DNA from: CAVQNQ01 sp963714205 | GTDB taxonomy: Bacteria > Acidobacteriota > Terriglobia > Bryobacterales > Bryobacteraceae | Length of the DNA stretch: 64,000 nucleotides | Direction: 5' to 3' | NCBI GenBank assembly: GCA_963714205.1 | Contig: CAVQNQ010000006.1 | Span: 450,702 to 514,701, forward strand | Part shown: positions 50,419 through 59,327 of the stretch, piece by piece | How the letters are laid out: every line of letters begins with the position of its first letter | How positions within the stretch are numbered: the stretch's first letter is position 1 | Translations under genes and position numbers: made by a program | The notes under the pieces: model-generated | Seen by the model: only the letters and a program-made list of their open reading frames with translations | What the model was told of the DNA's origin: nothing | The model's database searches: none

Positions 50419-51302
50419 ACCTCCAGCGCCGCGCGATCCCACTCAGCCAGCCGCGCTCCCGCGTCGTAAGTGCTCTCGAGGAACGCGTACAAGGTTTCTT
50501 CGGGCGACTGGGCGCGGCGCACGTCATCATACATCAGGATGAATTCCGAAAGCTGTGAGTTCCAGCCCGCCGCGGCCGGCCGTATGGCTTCCTTTTCGAG
50601 TCCCCCGGGCTGGGGAACCATGTAGGAGTAGTACGCGGGACCGTCGATGGCGCCGCCGCCGGGCCAGAAGCCGGCGCTCGATACTTCGTGCGAATAGGCC
50701 GGGCCGCTGATGATTCCGTGGCGGGCCGGCGCGCGCCGCCCGGAGAAACGGCTGCACGCCAGGTCGAAGCTGCCCCAGAAGAAATGAACCGGACTGCACT
50801 TGCCGATGAACTTGGCGCGGAAGCGCTCGAGTACTTTGGAGCTGGAGACCAGAATGCGCCAGAAGCGCTGCGCGTACTGGGCGTCATAGGAGTCATCGGA
50901 GGAATCCCGGTCGAACGGAACGGGGTCCGGCACCTCCTGCGGCTCGGGGTTAATCGCCACCTCGATTCCCGAGCGTGCCAACGATTCCATCAAGCCGTCA
51001 TAAAAAGAGGCCACCGATTCGGCCCGCAGCGGCCGCGACGCGCCGGCGCCCCAGCTCGTCGAAAGGTTCAGCGCGTGCTCTTGAAAATCGAACTCGATTT
51101 CGAAAACCCCCGCAGGATACGGCACCGGGCCGGTGGTCAACCCGCGCGCGCTCACATAGAGCGTGACGTGCCACCAATGGTTGAGGGCGGGAAACAAGGC
51201 CATGCGGATCTTGCCCGCAATCTGCGTCCACAAGTGCAATGTGCGGTAGGTGTCCCGCCACTCGTTCAAAGGCAGGGGCGGCCAACACTCCGGTACGCTC
51301 AT
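50415..51302 (-). CDS. DUF5996 family protein
   Basis: A 295-residue protein beginning PECWPPLPLNEWRDTYRTLH and LWTQIAGKIRMALFP. It contains NHWWHVTLYVSARGLTTGP, SPVHFFWGSFDLACSRFSGR and EFILMYDDVRRA, the fixed pattern of the DUF5996 family, whose function is not known. It is soluble, with no signal peptide. It is upstream of and overlapping the zinc finger gene and divergent from the RND efflux operon, which starts 329 bases away. Confidence 0.85.
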   Translation of the reverse strand: MSVPECWPPLPLNEWRDTYRTLHLWTQIAGKIRMALFPALNHWWHVTLYVSARGLTTGPVPYPAGVFEIEFDFQEHALNLSTSWGAGASRPLRAESVASFYDGLMESLARSGIEVAINPEPQEVPDPVPFDRDSSDDSYDAQYAQRFWRILVSSSKVLERFRAKFIGKCSPVHFFWGSFDLACSRFSGRRAPARHGIISGPAYSHEVSSAGFWPGGGAIDGPAYYSYMVPQPGGLEKEAIRPAAAGWNSQLSEFILMYDDVRRAQSPEETLYAFLESTYDAGARLAEWDRAALEV

Positions 51303-51631
51303 ACAGGCCAGTGTGTCGCACAGGGAAGCCGAATTGAGCGGTACTCCGGCGCTGGGCTGTGCTCTTCACCACGGATCTCACGCGCTGGTCGCCGAACTAG
51401 ATACATTCGGACCGGATGAGAGTTAGGCACTGAAGCCTACAGCTAGCTCAAAAGGGCTAAAACTCACTGGCCCCCAGAAGGCTGTAACGCTGGGGCTTTT
51501 GCACTCGCCCATAAAAAAGTGGAACTTGCGCCACGGTCTGTGGTGGTAAACTTATTGTCCAGTACCGAAGTCAAACGGCCGCACAACGGGCCAAATCTGG
51601 GATCCTGACTCTCGTATAGCGCAGACTTGCC
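51303..51631. other. Divergent intergenic region before the RND efflux operon
   Basis: This region holds no credible gene. It is less GC-rich near its right half. A hairpin with a T-run lies at 51472-51500 and a weak promoter-like TTGCGC/TAAACT pair (spacing 15) at 51526-51552. No clear repressor palindrome is seen. Confidence 0.45.
51472..51500 (+). terminator. Terminator-like hairpin in the leader region of the RND operon
   Basis: CCCCAG (51472-51477) pairs with CTGGGG (51490-51495) around a 12-base loop, followed by CTTTT. It lies between divergent genes, where no plus-strand gene needs ending, so it may be an attenuator or a chance structure. Confidence 0.35.
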
Positions 51632-52960
51632 ATGAAACCGGAAACCCCGTCGGAACTCGAGCCAATCCCCTCTGGACTGAAGAGAGAACCGGCCTTCGCA
51701 CCTCTGCCCAAGCAAGCGCCGCGCCGGCGCTCCTCCAGCCGGGCTTGGCTCTGGCTGCCCGTTCTCGCGTTGCTGGGCGCCGGAGCCTGGTATTTCTGGT
51801 CGCGCGGATCCTCCGGATCCACCGCGCCCCCGGTAGTCTCGAAGCAGGGCGGTAAGAAGGGGGGCTCCGCCGCCATCCCCGTGGTGGCAACCAAGGCCCG
51901 CCGCGGCAACATTGGGGTTTATATCACCGGCTTGGGCTCGGTGACGCCCATTTACACGGTCACGATCAAGAGCCGTGTGGACGGGCAGTTGATGAAGGTC
52001 TCTTATAGAGAAGGCGACATCGTCCACGAAGGCGACCTGCTGCTGGAAATCGACGAGCGGCCTTACGCGGTTCAATTGGAGCAGGCCGAAGGACAGATGG
52101 CGCGGGACCAGGCCAATCTCGAAAATGCGCGTGTCGATCTCGACCGCTACCAGAAGCTCCTGGCCCAGAATGCCATCCCCGAACAGCAGCTAGCCACCCA
52201 GAAGGCTTTGGTGTTGCAGGATGAAGGCATCGTAAAGAGCGACCAGGGACAGATCGATAGCGCCAAGCTGAATCTGGTTTACTGCAAAATAACCGCGCCC
52301 ATTACCGGCAAGGTAGGCCTGCGTCTGGTGGACCCGGGAAACATCGTGCACGCCACCGACACGACCGGCCTTCTGGTCATCACGCAACTCCAGCCCATCA
52401 GCGTGATCTTCACGATCGCAGAAGACCAGCTTCCCGCGGTGGTCCCCCGATTCAACGCCGGGCAGAACCTCGAAGTGGAGGCCTGGGACCGCGCGGGGCA
52501 GCACAGGATAGCCACCGGCACGCTGAGCACCCTTGACAACCAGATCGACCAGACCACCGGCACGCTGCGTCTGCGGGCGGTTTTTCCCAACACCGACAAT
52601 GCGCTCTTTCCGAACCAGTTCGTCAATACGCGCATGCTCGTCGAAGAGAAGCGCGGCGTGGTTCTGGTTTCCACCGCAGCCCTCCAGCGCAGCACCAGCG
52701 GCACGTTTGTGTATCTCGTGAAGCCGGATTCCTCCGTGACGGTCCGGAACGTCACCCTGGGGACCACCGAAGGCGACGATACCGAGGTTACCTCCGGTCT
52801 CGATCCGGGCGAGGCCGTGGTCGAAACCGGCGTGGATAAGTTGAACGAAGGCACCCGGGTCGTGGCGAGCTTTCCTGGGGAGCAGCCAACCGGCGGGCGC
52901 TTCGGAGCGACGGCGGGCGCAATGGCGGCGGGCAAGAAGGCGGGGGGCAAGCGGCAGTGA
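51632..52960 (+). CDS. RND efflux periplasmic adaptor (MdtA-like membrane fusion protein)
   Basis: A 442-residue HlyD/MdtA-type protein: a cytoplasmic proline/arginine-rich N-terminus, one membrane anchor (AWLWLPVLALLGAGAWYFW), then the beta-barrel/lipoyl/hairpin layout (GLGSVTPIYTVTIKSRVDGQ, YREGDIVHEGDLLLEID, a helical hairpin with VDLDRYQKLLAQNAIPEQQL, KITAPITGKVGLRLVDPGN). It links the inner membrane pump to the outer membrane factor. The gly/lys-rich C-terminus ends in GTGA, overlapping the next gene by four bases. Confidence 0.93.
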   Translation: MKPETPSELEPIPSGLKREPAFAPLPKQAPRRRSSSRAWLWLPVLALLGAGAWYFWSRGSSGSTAPPVVSKQGGKKGGSAAIPVVATKARRGNIGVYITGLGSVTPIYTVTIKSRVDGQLMKVSYREGDIVHEGDLLLEIDERPYAVQLEQAEGQMARDQANLENARVDLDRYQKLLAQNAIPEQQLATQKALVLQDEGIVKSDQGQIDSAKLNLVYCKITAPITGKVGLRLVDPGNIVHATDTTGLLVITQLQPISVIFTIAEDQLPAVVPRFNAGQNLEVEAWDRAGQHRIATGTLSTLDNQIDQTTGTLRLRAVFPNTDNALFPNQFVNTRMLVEEKRGVVLVSTAALQRSTSGTFVYLVKPDSSVTVRNVTLGTTEGDDTEVTSGLDPGEAVVETGVDKLNEGTRVVASFPGEQPTGGRFGATAGAMAAGKKAGGKRQ

Positions 52961-55900
52961 GTCCGTCCCGGACATTCATTCTCCGTCCGGTAGCCACTTC
53001 CCTGTTGATGATCGGCCTCCTGCTGGCTGGCGCGGTGGCCTATAAGCAGCTGCCGGTCTCGGCCCTGCCGGAGGTGGATTACCCAACCATTCAGGTCACC
53101 ACGTTTTATCCGGGGGCCAGTCCGGACGTCATGGCCTCGTCGGTAACCGCGCCGCTCGAGCGCCAGTTCGGCCAACTTCCGGGGCTGCAGCAGATGACCT
53201 CGACCAGCTCGGATGGCAGCTCGGTCATCACCATGCAGTTCACCCTCAGCCTGCTCATCGATGTCGCCGAGCAGGAGGTGCAGCAGGCCATCAATGCCGC
53301 GGGAACTTATCTGCCTGCGGACCTGCCTATCCCGCCGGTGTATGCCAAGATCAACCCCGCGGACACCCCGATTCTGACGTTGGCGCTGAGCTCCAAGGAG
53401 ATGCCGCTCACCAAGGTGGAAGATCTGGCCGATACGCGGCTGGCGCCCAAGATTTCGCAGTTGGCCGGTGTGGGCCTGGTCAGCATCAGCGGCGGCCAGA
53501 AGCCCGCCGTGCGGATTCAGGCCAATCCCACTGCGCTGGCCTCCTACGGCCTGAACCTCGAAGACCTGCGCAACGCGATCGTGGCCGCCAACGTGAACCA
53601 GGCCAAGGGGAACTTCGACGCCCAGCACCAGGCCTACCAGATCGGCGCCAACGACCAGTTGCTTTCGAGCGCCGATTACGCGCCGCTGGTGATCGCCTAC
53701 CGCAACGGCGCCCCGGTCACCATGACGGATATCGCCATCGTGGCCGACGACGCAGAGAATATCCGCCAGGCCGCTTGGATGAACCAGACTCCCGCCGTGA
53801 TCATGAACATCCAGCGGCAGCCCGGCGCCAACATCATCTCGGTGGTGGATCACATCAAGGCCCTGCTGCCGCAACTCACCGCCACGCTTCCCAAGGCGGT
53901 CCAGGTGACGATCCTGACCGACCGCACCATCACCATCCGCGCGTCGGTTCAGGACGTTCAGTTCGAGCTGATGCTCACCGTGGGGCTGGTGGTGATGGTG
54001 ATTTTCCTGTTCCTGCGCAATCTCTCGGCCACCATCATTCCCAGCATCGCGTGCCCGCTGTCGCTGGTGGGCACTTTCGGCGTGATGTATCTGCTGGGTT
54101 ACAGCCTGAACAACCTGACCCTGATGGCGCTTACCATCTCGACCGGTTTCGTGGTGGACGACGCCATCGTGATGATCGAGAACATCACGCGCTATATCGA
54201 GGAGGGCGAACCGGCGTTGCAGGCGGCGCTCAAGGGTTCCGAACAGATTGGCTTCACCATCATGTCGCTGACGGTTTCGCTGATCGCGGTGCTGATTCCC
54301 CTGCTGTTCATGGGAGACATCGTCGGCCGCCTGTTCCGCGAGTTCGCCGTCACCCTGAGCGTCACGATCCTGGTCTCGGCGGTAGTCTCCCTGACCCTCA
54401 CCCCGATGATGTGCGCCAAGCTGCTGAAGCACAAGCCCGAACAGAGCCAGGGGCGTTTCTACCGCGCTTCCGAGCGGGGCTTCCAGGCCATTATCGATCT
54501 ATACGCGGCGACGCTGCGCTTCGTGCTGCGGTTCCGGACCGCGATGCTGCTGGTGGCCGTGGCCACGTTCGCCATTACGGCGATGCTGTTCATCAAGATC
54601 CCGAAGGGGTTTTTCCCGATTCAGGACACCGGCGTGATTCAAGGGGTTTCCGAGGCCGCCGAGACGGTTTCGTTCCCGGAGATGTCCCGGTTGCAGCAAT
54701 CGCTCACGGCGGTGATTTTGAAGGACCCCGCGGTGGAGAGTCTCTCCAGTTTCATCGGCATCGACGGCACCAACACCACGCTCAACAGCGGCCGCATTCT
54801 GATAAACCTCAAGCCGCTCGAGGAGCGGAAGATGAGCGCCACGGATGTGATTCGCCGCCTGCAGCCGGAGCTGTCGCAGGTGGCGGGTGTCACCCTGTTC
54901 ATGCAGCCGGTGCAGGATATCAGCGTGGACGACCGCGTGAGCCGCACGCAATTCCAGTACACCCTGGAAGATCCCAGCGCCGACGAGCTGGGCACCTACG
55001 CCCCGCAAATGCTGGCCCTGCTCAAACAGCAGCCCGAACTGCGGGATGTGGCCAGCGACCAGCAGGTGCAGGGTCTGTCGGCCAGGCTGGTGTTCGACCG
55101 CGACACGGCCGCGCGCCTGGGGATCACGACCTCCATGATCGACCAGACGCTGTACGATGCCTACGGCCAGCGGGAAATCTCCACCATGTTCACGCAGTTG
55201 AATCAATACCACGTGGTGCTGGAGGTGAACCCGGCTTTCCAGCAGACTCCCCTGGATCTCAGAAATCTCTTCATCCGCACCGGCACCGGATTCCCCTCCG
55301 GTTCCATGGGCCTGGTCTCGGGTGGCAGCGCGACTACGACAGCCACGAGCGCCTCTGCTACGGTGACCTCGGCGGCCGCCTCGAGCGCGGTGTTCGGCGG
55401 CGCCATCCCCTCGTCCAACGTGTTTCCGACCGGTGGTCAGGTACCGCTCAGCGCGTTGAGCCATGTGCAATTGACCGCCGTTCCCATTACCGTGAACCAC
55501 CAGGGGCAGTTTCCAGTGGTCACCCTGTCCTTCAACCTGGCTTCCGGCGCCTCGCTGGGAGACGCCGTGAACGCCGTCAACCGGGTGAAGCGCCAGATCG
55601 ATCTTCCACCCAGCATTCAAGCGGCTTTTCAGGGCACGGCGGCGGCCTTCCAATCTTCGCTGGCCAACGAGTGGATCCTGGTGCTGGCGGCGCTGGTGAC
55701 GGTGTATATCGTGCTGGGCGTTCTGTATGAAAGCTACATCCACCCGGTCACGATCATTTCGACGCTGCCATCGGCGAGCGTCGGCGCGCTGCTGGCGTTG
55801 ATGATCTGCGGCAGCGATTTCAGCGTCATCGCGCTGATCGGCATTGTCCTGCTGATCGGCATCGTGCAGAAGAACGCCATCATGATGATCGATTTCGCGC

Positions 55901-56208
55901 TGGAGTCGGAACGCAAGGGAGGGATGGCGCCGGTGGATGCCATCTACCAGGCCTGCCGGCTGCGTTTCCGGCCCATTCTGATGACGACCATGGCCGCCAT
56001 GCTCGGCGGCGTGCCTCTGGCTCTGGGAACAGGCACCGGTTCGGAGCTGCGCAGGCCGTTGGGCATCGCCATTATCGGCGGGCTGATCTTCAGCCAGATG
56101 CTGACTCTCTACACCACGCCGGTGATCTACTTGTTCTTCGACGGTCTGGCGCGCCGCTTTTCGCGCCACTCCGGACATCGTCTGGACGATCCTTTAACGG
56201 CTCAGTAG
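52957..56208 (+). CDS. RND multidrug efflux pump, MdtB-like, with Ser/Thr/Ala-rich insertion
   Basis: A 1083-residue RND pump starting at GTG inside the adaptor stop. RPVATSLLMIGLLLAGAVAY opens helix 1; helix 4 holds STGFVVDDAIVMIENITRY with the proton-relay aspartates; and GIVLLIGIVQKNAIMMIDFA marks helix 10/11. It is longer than typical (~1030-1040) because of an insertion at residues about 778-828, rich in Ser, Thr, Ala and Gly, in the second periplasmic half; the paired pump downstream lacks it. With the next gene it should form an MdtBC-type heterotrimer. Confidence 0.94.
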   Translation: MSPSRTFILRPVATSLLMIGLLLAGAVAYKQLPVSALPEVDYPTIQVTTFYPGASPDVMASSVTAPLERQFGQLPGLQQMTSTSSDGSSVITMQFTLSLLIDVAEQEVQQAINAAGTYLPADLPIPPVYAKINPADTPILTLALSSKEMPLTKVEDLADTRLAPKISQLAGVGLVSISGGQKPAVRIQANPTALASYGLNLEDLRNAIVAANVNQAKGNFDAQHQAYQIGANDQLLSSADYAPLVIAYRNGAPVTMTDIAIVADDAENIRQAAWMNQTPAVIMNIQRQPGANIISVVDHIKALLPQLTATLPKAVQVTILTDRTITIRASVQDVQFELMLTVGLVVMVIFLFLRNLSATIIPSIACPLSLVGTFGVMYLLGYSLNNLTLMALTISTGFVVDDAIVMIENITRYIEEGEPALQAALKGSEQIGFTIMSLTVSLIAVLIPLLFMGDIVGRLFREFAVTLSVTILVSAVVSLTLTPMMCAKLLKHKPEQSQGRFYRASERGFQAIIDLYAATLRFVLRFRTAMLLVAVATFAITAMLFIKIPKGFFPIQDTGVIQGVSEAAETVSFPEMSRLQQSLTAVILKDPAVESLSSFIGIDGTNTTLNSGRILINLKPLEERKMSATDVIRRLQPELSQVAGVTLFMQPVQDISVDDRVSRTQFQYTLEDPSADELGTYAPQMLALLKQQPELRDVASDQQVQGLSARLVFDRDTAARLGITTSMIDQTLYDAYGQREISTMFTQLNQYHVVLEVNPAFQQTPLDLRNLFIRTGTGFPSGSMGLVSGGSATTTATSASATVTSAAASSAVFGGAIPSSNVFPTGGQVPLSALSHVQLTAVPITVNHQGQFPVVTLSFNLASGASLGDAVNAVNRVKRQIDLPPSIQAAFQGTAAAFQSSLANEWILVLAALVTVYIVLGVLYESYIHPVTIISTLPSASVGALLALMICGSDFSVIALIGIVLLIGIVQKNAIMMIDFALESERKGGMAPVDAIYQACRLRFRPILMTTMAAMLGGVPLALGTGTGSELRRPLGIAIIGGLIFSQMLTLYTTPVIYLFFDGLARRFSRHSGHRLDDPLTAQ

Positions 56209-56211
56209 GCC

Positions 56212-59200
56212 ATGAATATCTCCGAGCCCTTCATTCGCCGCCCGGTTGCGACCACGCTCCTGCTCAGCGCGGTGGCCTTGTCCGGAGCCGTGGCGTTCAG
56301 CCTCTTGCCGGTTTCGCCGCTGCCCCAGGTGGACTTTCCAACCATTCAGGTGCAAGCAGCGCTGCCGGGCGCCAGCCCGGAAACCATGGCTTCATCGGTG
56401 GCCACTCCCCTCGAGCGCCAGTTCGGCCGCATCGCCGCCGTGACCGAAATGACGTCTTCGAGCACGCTGGGATCCACCAACATCACGCTCCAATTCGACC
56501 TCAACCGGAGCATCGATGCCGCCGCGCGCGACGTGCAGGCGGCCATCGCCGCCGCCCGGGGCTACCTTCCCACCAACCTGCCCAATAATCCCACTTACCG
56601 CAAAGTCAACCCCGCCGATGCGCCGATCTTCATGATCGCGCTCACCTCCCCTGTGGTGGACAAGGGCAGGATGTACGATTCCGCGTCCACCATCATGGCG
56701 CAGAAACTGGCCCAAATCCGCGGCGTCGGCCAGGTGGGCGTGGGCGGCAGCGCGCTTCCGGGAGTTCGCGTGGAATTGAACCCGGACGCCCTGAACAAGT
56801 ACAGAATCGGCCTCGAGCAGGTGCGCACCATTCTCGCGGGCGCCAACGCCAATACCCCCAAAGGACACTTCTCGAACGGCCTGAATATGTTCGAGGTCGG
56901 CGCCAACGATCAGATCTTCAAAGCCGCGGATTATCAGCCGCTGCTCATTGCCTACCACAATGGGCGGGCGGTGCGGATTTCCGACGTGGGCCAGGCCATC
57001 GACTCGGTGGAGGATCTGCGCAATGCCGGATACCTGAACGGCAAGCCTTCCGTGCTGATCATTATTTTCCGGCAGCCCGGCGCCAACATCATCGACACGG
57101 TGGATCGTATCCGCGCCACCCTGCCGCAGTTGAAGGCCTCGCTCCCGGCGGCCATCAACATGACCATCGCCATGGATCAGACTCTCACCATCCGGGCTTC
57201 GGTGCACGACGTCGAGCGGAGCCTGATCATTTCGGTGTTCCTGGTCGTTCTGGTGGTGTTCTTTTTCCTGCGCAACCCGCGAGCCACGTTTATTCCCAGC
57301 GTGGCGGTCCCGGTTTCGCTGGTCGGAACGTTCGGCGTGATGTACATGGTGGGATACAGCATCGACAACCTGTCCTTGATGGCACTGACCATTTCCACGG
57401 GTTTCGTGGTCGATGACGCCATCGTGGTGATCGAGAACATCACCCGCTACCTGGAGCAGGGCATCCCTCCATTCCGCGCCGCGATGAAGGGCGCGTCCGA
57501 GATCGGCTCCACAGTTCTGACCATGAGCATTTCGCTGTGCGCGGTTTTCATTCCGCTGCTGTTGATGGGCGGAATCGTGGGCCGGCTGTTCCGCGAATTC
57601 GCCGTGACGCTCTCGGTGGCCATCCTGGTTTCCATGGCGGTTTCGCTCACGGCGACTCCCATGATGTGCGCGCACCTGCTGAAGGAGGATCGCGGCCACG
57701 GCTGGCTCTACCGCGTGAGCGAGCGCGGCTTCAACTGGGTGGTCAACACGTATGGCCGGCTGCTCTCCGTGGTGCTGCGCCATTCGTTCGTGACTTTGAT
57801 GGTTTTGCTGTGCGCCATCGGGCTGAATGTCTACTTGTTCATCCACGTGCCGAAGGGATTCTTCCCCCAGCAGGACAACGGCCGGCTGAGCGGACAGATC
57901 ATCGCGGATCAGGACACCTCGTTCCAGGCGATGAACGGGATTCTATTGCGGATGGTGAATATTATCGCCGCCGATCCGGCGATCGATGCCGTAAACGGGT
58001 TCACGGGCGGCACGGGCGGGCGCGGCGGAGCGTCCAATACAGGCACGTTGTTCATCGGGCTCCGGCCGCCCCAGCAACGCAAGATCACCGCCGACCTGCT
58101 CATCGCGCGCCTGCGGCCCAAACTCGCGCGCGTTCCGGGCGCCAGCCTGTTCCTGCAGGCCAACCAGGATATCCGCGTCGGCGGCCGGAACAGCGCCGCC
58201 CAGTATCAATACACCATGCGCGGAGACAACCTGGAAGACCTGGTCGCCTATGCCCCCAAGATGTATCAGGAGCTTCGGCGGATCCCCATCATCGCAGACG
58301 TGAACAGCGATCAGCAGAACCGCGGTTTGCAGACCATGGTGACCTACGACCGCACCACCGCGGGCCGCTTCGGCATCTCGCCCCAGTTGATCGACAACAC
58401 TCTGTATGACGCCTTCGGACAACGCCAGGTCTCGGTGATGTACACGTCTCTCAACCAGTATCACGTGGTCATGGAAGTGGCTCCTCGGTACTGGCAAGAT
58501 CCGCAGATTCTCCGGAACCTTTACGTTACCTCGCCCAGCGGGCAGGAAGTCCCCCTGAGCGCCTTCGCGCGTTTCGCGCCGGATACGGCTCCCCTTTCGG
58601 TGAACCACCAGGGGCTGTTTCCCTCGGTCACCATCTCGTTCAACCTGCTGCCGGGCGTCGCGCTGGGAGACGCCGTAAGCGCCATCTCTGCCTCGGCCGC
58701 GGAAGTGCGGCTGCCGCCCACCATTCAAACCATGTTTTCGGGCACCGCGCAGGCCTACCAGGATTCGCTCAGCAACGAGCCCGTGCTCATCGCCGCGGCG
58801 CTGGCCGCCGTGTACCTGGTTCTGGGGATTCTCTACGAAAGCTACATTCACCCCATCACCATTCTTTCCACGCTGCCATCGGCCGGCGTCGGCGCCCTGC
58901 TGGCGCTCATGCTCACCAAAACCGATCTCAGCGTGATCGCCATGATCGGCATCATTCTGCTGATCGGCCTGGTGAAGAAGAACGCGATCCTGATGATCGA
59001 CTTCGCCCTCAACGCCGAGCGCATCGAGGGCAAGAGCCCGCGCGACGCCATTTTCGAGGCCTCCCTGCTGCGTTTCCGCCCCATCATGATGACCACCATG
59101 GCCGCCATGTTGGGCGCCGTTCCCCTGGCCATCGGAACGGGAGTGGGTTCGGAGCTGCGCCGGCCGCTGGGTATCACCATCATCGGCGGACTGATTATGA

Positions 59201-59322
59201 GCCAGGCGCTGACCCTTTTCACTACCCCCGTGGTCTACCTCTACTTCGACCGCTTCCAGCATTGGTGGGAACGCGTTCGCAGGCGGCGACGCGTGATCGA
59301 GCCGCTGGAATCCGAGGCATAA
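56212..59322 (+). CDS. RND multidrug efflux pump, MdtC-like
   Basis: A 1036-residue pump, paralogous to the gene before it: RPVATTLLLSAVALSGAVAF, STGFVVDDAIVVIENITRYL with the relay aspartates, YDAFGQRQVSVMYTSLNQYH, and GIILLIGLVKKNAILMIDFA. It starts three bases after the MdtB-like stop. Two non-identical pumps in tandem are the hallmark of MdtBC systems, which export drugs and bile-salt-like compounds. No BaeSR-like regulator is adjacent. Confidence 0.95.
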   Translation: MNISEPFIRRPVATTLLLSAVALSGAVAFSLLPVSPLPQVDFPTIQVQAALPGASPETMASSVATPLERQFGRIAAVTEMTSSSTLGSTNITLQFDLNRSIDAAARDVQAAIAAARGYLPTNLPNNPTYRKVNPADAPIFMIALTSPVVDKGRMYDSASTIMAQKLAQIRGVGQVGVGGSALPGVRVELNPDALNKYRIGLEQVRTILAGANANTPKGHFSNGLNMFEVGANDQIFKAADYQPLLIAYHNGRAVRISDVGQAIDSVEDLRNAGYLNGKPSVLIIIFRQPGANIIDTVDRIRATLPQLKASLPAAINMTIAMDQTLTIRASVHDVERSLIISVFLVVLVVFFFLRNPRATFIPSVAVPVSLVGTFGVMYMVGYSIDNLSLMALTISTGFVVDDAIVVIENITRYLEQGIPPFRAAMKGASEIGSTVLTMSISLCAVFIPLLLMGGIVGRLFREFAVTLSVAILVSMAVSLTATPMMCAHLLKEDRGHGWLYRVSERGFNWVVNTYGRLLSVVLRHSFVTLMVLLCAIGLNVYLFIHVPKGFFPQQDNGRLSGQIIADQDTSFQAMNGILLRMVNIIAADPAIDAVNGFTGGTGGRGGASNTGTLFIGLRPPQQRKITADLLIARLRPKLARVPGASLFLQANQDIRVGGRNSAAQYQYTMRGDNLEDLVAYAPKMYQELRRIPIIADVNSDQQNRGLQTMVTYDRTTAGRFGISPQLIDNTLYDAFGQRQVSVMYTSLNQYHVVMEVAPRYWQDPQILRNLYVTSPSGQEVPLSAFARFAPDTAPLSVNHQGLFPSVTISFNLLPGVALGDAVSAISASAAEVRLPPTIQTMFSGTAQAYQDSLSNEPVLIAAALAAVYLVLGILYESYIHPITILSTLPSAGVGALLALMLTKTDLSVIAMIGIILLIGLVKKNAILMIDFALNAERIEGKSPRDAIFEASLLRFRPIMMTTMAAMLGAVPLAIGTGVGSELRRPLGITIIGGLIMSQALTLFTTPVVYLYFDRFQHWWERVRRRRRVIEPLESEA

Positions 59323-59327
59323 CGCCA

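Noticed and set aside
52279..54432. 717-codon minus-strand open frame across the adaptor and the first RND pump
   Set aside because: His/Gln/Arg-rich shadow typical of codon bias in RND genes.
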